A program made the position numbers and the translations under genes. This document shows, one piece after another, positions 6,893-11,457 of a stretch of DNA of 11,457 nt (position 1 is the stretch's first letter; each line of letters starts with the position of its first letter). Source of the DNA: JBFKAV01 sp041621405. Its GTDB lineage: Bacteria > Pseudomonadota > Alphaproteobacteria > Rhodobacterales > Rhodobacteraceae. The notes beneath the pieces were generated by a model. That model did no database searches and was not told the origin of the DNA. It saw only the letters and a program-made list of their open reading frames with translations. The stretch spans positions 1 through 11,457 of the forward strand of contig JBFKAV010000118.1 in assembly GCA_041621405.1 (NCBI GenBank). Reading direction: 5' to 3'.

Positions 6893-7081
6893 TTGCAATG
6901 GATGCGAAGCGTGAACGAGTCCGCTTCGGTGTATGCCTCCGTCCAAGATCACTTCGACCGCGACCGCGCTGCCATCGCCCGACCCAACTTCAGGCTGAAT
7001 CGCACCGCCGTACTCGCTGGGTGGCGCGGCCTGACAAACTCCACGTGCCGGCAAAACCGCGACTGGTCTGTGCTCGTCTGA
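6893..7081 (+). pseudogene. C-terminal fragment of an IS6-family transposase
   Basis: The plus-strand frame from TTG 6893 to the stop at 7081 contains MRSVNESASVYASVQ, then DHFDRDR and FRLNRTAVLAGWRGL. This follows the C-terminal end of IS6-family transposases (pattern MRSLQKFASVHASV..HFN, then NRTAALAEWRQL). The catalytic domain is absent upstream in this orientation; instead a catalytic-domain relic of the same family lies on the opposite strand. The fragment is therefore not a functional gene. The last 14 residues after WRGL are not family-like. Confidence 0.7.
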
Positions 7082-7094
7082 CGCCGCGACTTCT

Positions 7095-7124
7095 TTGACA
7101 GTTCACTGCGCGGGCGTCTATTCC
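7095..7124 (+). promoter_or_regulatory. Candidate promoter of the ABC importer operon, possibly IS-derived
   Basis: TTGACA (7095-7100) is a perfect -35 box, and TATTCC (7119-7124) lies 18 bases downstream as a weak -10. The start would be roughly 120 bases before the binding-protein ATG. A second TTGACA (7127-7132) has only TAGATC (7152-7157, 19-base spacer) as a partner. The first box lies just past the IS6 transposase fragment, where the terminal inverted repeat would be; IS6-family ends are known to carry outward -35 boxes. No experimental support. Confidence 0.35.
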
Positions 7125-7174
7125 GATTGACAGGAAGGCCTCCGAGAGGAGTAGATCAAGGCACCAAGAAGTGC

Positions 7175-7200
7175 ACTCGATGTCACAAGGCCGATTGAGT
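7175..7200. promoter_or_regulatory. Imperfect inverted repeat, possible operator upstream of ABC operon
   Basis: ACTCGAT (7175-7181) and ATTGAGT (7194-7200) are inverted copies with one mismatch and a 12-base spacer. They lie about 50 bases before the binding-protein start and downstream of both candidate promoters. No regulator gene is present in the window. This could be chance. Confidence 0.2.
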
Positions 7201-7252
7201 CCTGTGGCATTCGGCTAGTGCCGTAAGCGTGCAGAAAAATCAGGGAGCTGAC

Positions 7253-8326
7253 ATGTCTATTTCACCTAGACTCAGAGAGTTGTCGATCGCGACGGTTGTC
7301 GTCTTCGGGGTAAGCCAGGCAGCCGGGGCGGACACGCTCCGATTGCTGACCTGGGGCGGCTATGCGCCCGAGAACGTCGTGGAGATGTTCGAACAGGAGA
7401 CCGGCCACACCGTCGAGGTGACGCTGTCGAACAACGAGGAGATGATCGCCAAGCTGCGGGCGACGGCTGGTGGCGGGTTCGATCTTGCGCAGCCCAGCCA
7501 GGACCGGATCGCCGGTCCGCAGGCCGAGTTCGGCATCTACAAGCCCATCGACCTGTCGCAGATCGACACCTCGCTCTTCATCCCGTCGATGCTGGAGGCC
7601 ACCAAGACGAACACGACTGTCGACGGCGAGGTCTACGGGGTGCCCCATGTCTGGGGAACCTCCGGACTCGTGCTGGACACCTCGCAGGCAGGCATGGTCA
7701 AGGACTACACCGATCTCTGTGCCGAGGACGTTGCGGGCAAGGTTTCCTACCGCCTGAAGCGCCCGACCCTGATCGGTTTCGCCTTCGCCATGGGGATGGA
7801 CCCCTTCGCCGCCTACGGCGACCAGGCCGCCTATACCGAGATGATGGAGAAGGTCGGAGAAGCGCTGATCGCGTGCAAGCCCAACGTGAAGACTTATTGG
7901 GACGGCGGCGACGAGCTGATGAACCTGGTCCGCTCGGGCGAGGTCGTCGCGGCGATGGCCTGGGACACCGGCGGCTGGAAGCTCAACGACGACAATCCGA
8001 ACCTGACCTTCGTGGCGCCGGCCTCAGGTGCGCTGGGCTGGATCGATACGTTCGCGCTGCCGGCCAAGGGTCAGGCCGATCAGGCCGCCTACGACTGGAT
8101 CAACTTCGTGATGCGCCCGGACATCTCGGCGCTGATCACCGAGGCGGCGGGCAACTTCACCGCGTCCAACGGGGCCGACGAGTTCGCGCCCGAGGCGCTC
8201 AAGGCCAAGTATCAGGCGAGCTTCCCGCCGGAGGCGGTGGATAACATCAAATGGTATCCGCCGGTGCCCGCGGGTCTCGAGGCCATCGAGGGCGGCGTCC
8301 TCGACCGCGTGAAGGCCGCCAACTGA
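7253..8326 (+). CDS. Periplasmic substrate-binding protein of a PotD-like (polyamine/opine/2-aminoethylphosphonate class) ABC importer
   Basis: The 357-residue protein begins with a Sec signal peptide: basic n-region (PRLREL), hydrophobic core SIATVVVFGV and probable cleavage after AAGA (residue 26). The mature protein starts DTLRLLTWGGYAPENVV, the usual opening of PotD/PotF-type receptors, where the Trp and Tyr of the TWGGY segment line the ligand pocket in PotD. Other family-like parts are GGGFDLAQPS (73-82), GEVYGVPHVWGTSGL (125-139), the MAWDTGGW segment (235-242) and NIKWYPP (331-337). Cys156 and Cys208 could form a disulfide in the periplasm. AGGGAG (7242-7247) lies five bases before ATG 7253 and decides this start over an in-frame GTG at 7229. 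First gene of a four-gene importer operon. Acidic ligand-pocket positions characteristic of spermidine binding cannot be confirmed by eye, so the substrate is left open. Confidence 0.88.
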   Translation: MSISPRLRELSIATVVVFGVSQAAGADTLRLLTWGGYAPENVVEMFEQETGHTVEVTLSNNEEMIAKLRATAGGGFDLAQPSQDRIAGPQAEFGIYKPIDLSQIDTSLFIPSMLEATKTNTTVDGEVYGVPHVWGTSGLVLDTSQAGMVKDYTDLCAEDVAGKVSYRLKRPTLIGFAFAMGMDPFAAYGDQAAYTEMMEKVGEALIACKPNVKTYWDGGDELMNLVRSGEVVAAMAWDTGGWKLNDDNPNLTFVAPASGALGWIDTFALPAKGQADQAAYDWINFVMRPDISALITEAAGNFTASNGADEFAPEALKAKYQASFPPEAVDNIKWYPPVPAGLEAIEGGVLDRVKAAN

Positions 8327-8344
8327 TCCAGCGAAATGCGGTTT

Positions 8345-8372
8345 GGCCTCCGTCGACCAGGCGGGGGCCTTT
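8345..8372 (+). terminator. Intercistronic hairpin, possible attenuator between binding protein and ATPase genes
   Basis: GGCCTCCG (8345-8352) pairs with CGGGGGCC (8362-8369) in an 8-bp stem with one T-G pair and a 9-base loop, followed by TTT (8370-8372). It lies in the 65-bp gap after the binding-protein stop. Such hairpins often protect the upstream transcript or partly end transcription, so that the receptor is made in excess over the membrane parts. Confidence 0.45.
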
Positions 8373-8391
8373 CCATTCCAGGGACGAGGGA

Positions 8392-9495
8392 ATGACGACG
8401 CTCGATCTTGAATGCATCCGCCTGAGCAAGCGGTTTGGCGACGCGACCGCAGTGGATGACGTGAGCTTCGAGGTGCCCGCCGGATCGTTCTTCTCCATTC
8501 TCGGCCCATCGGGCTGCGGCAAGACGACGATCATGCGCATGATCGCAGGCTTCCTGGAGCCCACAGCGGGGGATATCCGGATCAAGGGGCGGTCGGTCCT
8601 GGACGTGCCGCCCAACGAGCGCCCGGTGAACATGGTGTTCCAGCATCTCGCGCTATTCCCGATGATGACGATCGCGGACAACGTCGGATACGGGCTGCGA
8701 CGCAAAGGAATGCGCAAGGCCGAGATCGCCCGCAAGGTGGGAGAGGTTCTCGAGCGCATAGGCCTGCCCGATATCGGGCCGCGCAAGGTCGACGAGCTTT
8801 CGGGAGGTCAGAAGCAGCGCGTGGCGATCGCCCGCTGCATGGTGCTGGAGCCCGACGTCCTGCTGCTCGACGAACCGCTCGGCGCCCTCGACCTGAAGCT
8901 CCGCGAACACATGAAGATCGAGCTGAAGGCCCTGCAGGCGGCCTTCGACACGACCTTCCTCTACATCACCCACGACCAGAGCGAGGCGCTGGTCATGTCC
9001 GACCAGATCGCGGTGATGAACGCGGGCAGGTTCGAACAAATCGGCGATGCGCGCGAGCTCTACTACCGGCCCGAAACCGCTTTCGTCGCCAGTTTCGTGG
9101 GCGACAGCAACCGCTGGCGCGGACGGGTCGCGCGCCTGGAAGGCGAGACGCTGGAGCTCAGGAGCAAGAATGGACTGGCGATGCGCGGAACGCGGCACGG
9201 GCGGCCCCTTGCCGAAGGCGACGCCGCCGACGTCTTCGTGCGCCCCGAGGCGATCCGCCTCAGCTACGCCGCCGAGGGCGTGGCGCAGTACGACAACCGC
9301 CTATCGGGGCAGGTGACGAGCCTCCTGTTCAACGGCGCGGCCAGCCGGATCCTCGTCCGCCCCGACGCCGGCGAAGAGGAGATCGAGGTCGCGCTGCCGC
9401 AATCGGGCGAGTTCGCCGACCTCGCCAAGGGTGCGAAGGTGCATCTCGGCTGGGCCGCCGATCAGGGCAACTGCTTCGCCGCCGGAGAGGCGTGA
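8392..9495 (+). CDS. ABC importer ATP-binding protein, PotA-like
   Basis: This 367-residue cytoplasmic ATPase powers the importer. It has all nucleotide-binding motifs: Walker A GPSGCGKT (38-45), Q-loop with Gln84 (MVFQHLALFP), signature LSGGQKQR (136-143), Walker B VLLLDEP (156-162), D-loop GALD and switch His194 (ITHDQSEA). After about residue 240 comes a TOBE-type regulatory domain (NRWRGRVARLEG, then VFVRPEAIRL at 281-290, then LSGQVTSLLFNG). This is the MalK/PotA/FbpC architecture of importers for small solutes. ATG 8392 follows GACGAGGG (8383-8390), a usable Shine-Dalgarno. Upstream in-frame codons would overlap the binding-protein gene. Its TGA overlaps the next gene's ATG by one base, suggesting translational coupling. 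No motif is missing, so it should be functional. Confidence 0.95.
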   Translation: MTTLDLECIRLSKRFGDATAVDDVSFEVPAGSFFSILGPSGCGKTTIMRMIAGFLEPTAGDIRIKGRSVLDVPPNERPVNMVFQHLALFPMMTIADNVGYGLRRKGMRKAEIARKVGEVLERIGLPDIGPRKVDELSGGQKQRVAIARCMVLEPDVLLLDEPLGALDLKLREHMKIELKALQAAFDTTFLYITHDQSEALVMSDQIAVMNAGRFEQIGDARELYYRPETAFVASFVGDSNRWRGRVARLEGETLELRSKNGLAMRGTRHGRPLAEGDAADVFVRPEAIRLSYAAEGVAQYDNRLSGQVTSLLFNGAASRILVRPDAGEEEIEVALPQSGEFADLAKGAKVHLGWAADQGNCFAAGEA

Positions 9496-10352
9496 TGCAG
9501 GCCGGGCGAAGACTGGGCTTCTACCTGCTGCTCGCACCCGTCGCACTCTGGCTCTCGCTCCTGATCGTCATTCCGCATATCGACATGCTCCTCGTGTCGC
9601 TCCGGGAGCGCGTGGGCGTCGGCGAGTATGCTCCTGGTCTCGCCAACTACCGGACTTTCCTCGAGGAGCCGCTCTATATCCTGACCTTCGGACGTACGGC
9701 GATCATGTCCGTCCTGGCCACGGCGCTGACCCTGCTCATCGCCTTTCCCGTCGCCTACTACATCGCCAAGATGGCGAGGGGGCGTGCGCGCTCGGCGCTG
9801 TTCCTGCTGTGCCTCGTGCCGTTCTGGGTATCTGAGCTGGTACGCACCTTCGGCTGGATGATCCTTCTTAGGGAAACCGGGGTCTTCTCGACGCTCCTGC
9901 AATGGACGGGCCTCGCCGCCGGTCCGGTCGAGATGCTCTACAACGACGCGGCGATCATGGTCGGGCTCGTCTATACCTCGATGCTGTTCATGGTCGTGCC
10001 GCTGGTGACGACGCTCGACAGCCTCGACGACAGCATCATAGAGGCAGGCTACGACCTGGGCGGTTCCGGTCCCGCGATCCTGCGCGAGATCGTCATTCCG
10101 CACGCCATGCCGGGGATCGTGTCGGGCAGCATCATCGTGTTCATGCTGACCCTCGGCAATTACCTGACACCCATCATGCTGGGCGGAAAGGACAGCCTGT
10201 GGTTCACCGAGCTGGTCTATTCGCAGTTCATCGTCCGCTTCAACTGGGAGTTGGGCGCGGCCTTCGGCTTCATGCTCCTGATTCTGTCCTCGGCCATCGT
10301 TTGGGGTACGTTGCGTCTCACCGGCCAGACGCTCGAGAAAACGATGGGATGA
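9495..10352 (+). CDS. ABC importer permease, PotB-like
   Basis: The 285-residue inner-membrane permease opens with a hydrophobic helix (LGFYLLLAPVALWLSLLIV, 8-26) preceded by a short basic N-terminus. About six membrane segments follow: 8-30, 68-92, 100-122, 152-174, 205-230 and 255-275. The cytoplasmic EAA loop, which docks on the ATPase, is at about 180-202 (IIEAGYDLGGSGPAILREIVIP). The ATG overlaps the ATPase stop (ATGA at 9494-9497 region), so expression is coupled. An in-frame GTG one codon upstream is possible. It should form a heterodimeric channel with the next permease. The family transports polyamines, opines and related compounds; the sequence does not reveal which. Confidence 0.92.
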   Translation: MQAGRRLGFYLLLAPVALWLSLLIVIPHIDMLLVSLRERVGVGEYAPGLANYRTFLEEPLYILTFGRTAIMSVLATALTLLIAFPVAYYIAKMARGRARSALFLLCLVPFWVSELVRTFGWMILLRETGVFSTLLQWTGLAAGPVEMLYNDAAIMVGLVYTSMLFMVVPLVTTLDSLDDSIIEAGYDLGGSGPAILREIVIPHAMPGIVSGSIIVFMLTLGNYLTPIMLGGKDSLWFTELVYSQFIVRFNWELGAAFGFMLLILSSAIVWGTLRLTGQTLEKTMG

Positions 10353-10365
10353 AGGGATCGGCGCA

Positions 10366-11214
10366 ATGATCCCCAGCATTCCCCAGGGCCGCGCGTTCAG
10401 AGCCGCCTACACGGCCTACGTGGTGCTGTTCTTTCTGTATCTCGCGCTGCCGCTCACGGTGGTCGCGGTCTTCGCATTCAACGACAGCCAGTTCCCCTCG
10501 CTTCCATGGAAGGGGTTCACGTGGCACTGGTTCTTCGGGGACGCGCGCCCGATGATCGGGGTGTTCCATGAGCGGCCCATCTTGCGCGCCATCGGGACCT
10601 CGGCCTTCGTGGCCGTCTGCGTCTCGGCCCTTTCAGTGGCGGTGGGCACGACCAATGCGTTCCTCTTCAACCGTTACGACTTTCGCGGCAAGGGGATCCT
10701 CTACGTTCTGATGCTCGTGCCCTTGGTCATTCCCGGGATTGTGCTGGGCATCTCGATCCTCGTCTTCTCCTCGACGGTGGCGAATGGAGCATGGGATGCA
10801 ATGGGGTGGGAGATCGAAGCGTTGCGCCCCGGACTGGTGCTGGTCATCCTTGGCCAATTCTCCTTCATCACGACCATCGCCACGTTGGTGATCACCGCAC
10901 GCCTGCAGAAGTTCGACCTGACACTGGAAGAGGCCGCATTGAACCTTGGCGCTGACCGACTGACCGCCGTTCGGACGATCACGATCCCATACCTCGTGCC
11001 GGCCCTGGTGGGCGCTTTCGTTGTGGCATTCCTGATGAGCTTCGAGAACTTCAATACCACGCTGATGCTTGTGGGCTCGGATGCGCCGCTGACGATTGCC
11101 ATGTTCGACAGATTGAAGGAGGGCTCCACGCCTCTTCTTAACGCGGTATCGCTATTGCTCATGGTTGGCTCGAGCCTGTTGGCGCTTGTCGTGATCGCTT
11201 TCCAGCGGAGGTGA
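10366..11214 (+). CDS. ABC importer permease, PotC-like
   Basis: This is the second permease of the importer, 282 residues, with membrane segments at about 13-38, 77-101, 110-136, 155-178, 210-228 and 257-279. The first periplasmic loop holds FNDSQFPSLPWKGFTWHWF, the FN.S-to-W-F pattern usual in PotC-type proteins. The EAA loop is at 188-210 (LEEAALNLGADRLTAVRTITIP). GAAGGGA (10351-10357) directly after the previous stop serves as Shine-Dalgarno, 8 bases before ATG 10366. The C-terminus (VVIAFQRR) ends normally, so the IS3 relic that begins only a few bases later seems not to have truncated it. No clear terminator follows; transcription may run on into the IS relic. Confidence 0.92.
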   Translation: MIPSIPQGRAFRAAYTAYVVLFFLYLALPLTVVAVFAFNDSQFPSLPWKGFTWHWFFGDARPMIGVFHERPILRAIGTSAFVAVCVSALSVAVGTTNAFLFNRYDFRGKGILYVLMLVPLVIPGIVLGISILVFSSTVANGAWDAMGWEIEALRPGLVLVILGQFSFITTIATLVITARLQKFDLTLEEAALNLGADRLTAVRTITIPYLVPALVGAFVVAFLMSFENFNTTLMLVGSDAPLTIAMFDRLKEGSTPLLNAVSLLLMVGSSLLALVVIAFQRR

Positions 11215-11217
11215 GTT

Positions 11218-11415
11218 CTACTTGGTTGCATCGCGGGGTGGCGTCGAAGGAGCCTTTCCGGGGGCGGACAAGGCGCCGGCGGGGCTCGCCCTTTCTCTCC
11301 TCGCTGCGCAGCCCCTCCAGTGCGACCCGATCCTGTCTTCGTCGCTGATTTGACTTTGGGTCTTCCTGCGGACGTCTTTGACGATCTCCCCGACCGTCTC
11401 CTGCAGCGTCGCCAA
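11218..11415 (-). pseudogene. IS3-family OrfA (transposase helix-turn-helix subunit) relic, frameshifted
   Basis: The minus strand from 11415 reads ATLQETVGEIVKDVRRKTQ, then SQISDEDRI. It resembles the start of IS3-family OrfA proteins that continue EDKIRIVLEGLRGEE. In this frame the match stops after EDRI. A single-base deletion near 11328 restores it in another frame as RVALEGLRSEE. Downstream, the rest of the helix-turn-helix and all of OrfB are missing, and the relic stops against the importer operon. An upstream in-frame stop (TAG) precedes the TTG at 11415, so the true start is unclear. Dead fragment; family call moderately secure. Confidence 0.6.
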
Positions 11416-11441
11416 TCCCTATCTCGTCTTCACTGCCCGGC

Positions 11442-11457
11442 GGGTCAGAAGGGTCAG
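11442..11457. repeat. Tandem GGGTCAG at right window edge, possible IS end
   Basis: GGGTCAG occurs at 11442-11448 and 11451-11457, separated by AA. Read on the minus strand this is CTGACCC-TT-CTGACCC, just upstream of the OrfA relic, where the terminal inverted repeat of the element would be expected. The other end is not in the window. Confidence 0.35.

Larger units (their letters stand above)
6127..7252. other. Gene-poor 1.1-kb region with IS debris
   Basis: No intact, plausible gene is visible here on either strand. Base composition is less GC-rich and the short open frames lack the codon pattern of the flanking genes. From left to right it contains a TGCAAA/TTTGCA palindrome just after the tRNA, a perfect 9-bp inverted repeat (6291-6331), a decayed IS6-family transposase on the minus strand (6528-6848), an IS6 transposase C-terminus on the plus strand (6893-7081), two TTGACAG boxes (7095 and 7127), and the leader of the ABC operon. 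About 6335-6527 shows nothing I can identify. Confidence 0.7.

Noticed and set aside
6127..7252. CRISPR array or small retron-like element in the gene-poor region
   Set aside because: No regularly spaced direct repeats, no cas or reverse-transcriptase motifs and no msr/msd-like pairing of ends were seen.
9462..10379. 305-codon minus-strand frame opposite the first permease
   Set aside because: The plus strand has a clear permease with an EAA loop. The antisense product is His/Arg/Glu/Gln-rich, as expected for the complement of membrane-protein codons.
11215..11300. Rho-independent terminator after the permease operon
   Set aside because: Only a 4-bp GGCG/CGCC stem near a mixed CTTTCTC tract was found, too weak to call.

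Overview
The window looks like chromosomal DNA of a high-GC alphaproteobacterium, most likely Rhodobacterales (Rhodobacter/Roseobacter relatives). The grounds are very GC-rich coding DNA, a selU/selD pair whose SelD carries an N-terminal flavoprotein domain, a DoeA-type ectoine hydrolase, and a GC-rich 'CCCCCGGACCCCCGGGGTATTT-like' gene-end palindrome that I associate from memory with this group. The assignment is inference; there is no rRNA or other decisive marker.

Left part (1-6126) is compact chromosomal sequence. A leftward gene for a histone-deacetylase-fold acetylpolyamine amidohydrolase runs off the left edge (1-241). Divergent from it is an uncharacterised multi-pass membrane protein (381-1367), followed after 28 bp by selU/mnmH (1396-2499), the tRNA 2-selenouridine synthase. 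Convergent to selU, with an 18-bp gap, is a 722-residue fusion of an FAD/NAD(P) oxidoreductase with selenophosphate synthetase SelD (2518-4686, minus). SelD makes the selenophosphate that SelU uses to turn 2-thiouridine into 2-selenouridine in tRNA wobble positions, so these two genes form a functional selenium unit. Divergent from selD is a doeA-like ectoine hydrolase (4824-6005). It is followed by an elongator-type tRNA-Met(CAT) with encoded CCA (6050-6126) and its own sigma70-like promoter.

Middle part (6127-7252) is about 1.1 kb without an intact gene. It is less GC-rich than its surroundings and contains decayed pieces of IS6-family transposase in both orientations, a perfect 9-bp inverted repeat and two TTGACAG boxes. 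It looks like insertion-sequence debris next to a tRNA gene, i.e. a possible island edge.

Right part (7253-11214) is a complete four-gene ABC importer operon of the polyamine/opine/PotABCD type: periplasmic binding protein, ATPase, and two permeases with EAA loops. It is tightly spaced (65 bp with a hairpin, then a 1-base ATGA overlap, then 13 bp). No catabolic enzyme or regulator accompanies it, so its substrate is not determined. Right after the last stop codon lies a frameshifted IS3-family OrfA remnant on the minus strand (11218-11415), and the window ends in a GGGTCAG direct repeat. The importer is thus bracketed by IS relics and may have been acquired or relocated as a cassette.

I found no evidence for a novel defence, RNA-guided or biosynthetic system. 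The most worthwhile leads are the unknown membrane protein beside selU, the flavoprotein-SelD fusion, the lone doeA, and the IS-bracketed importer whose promoter may come from an IS end.
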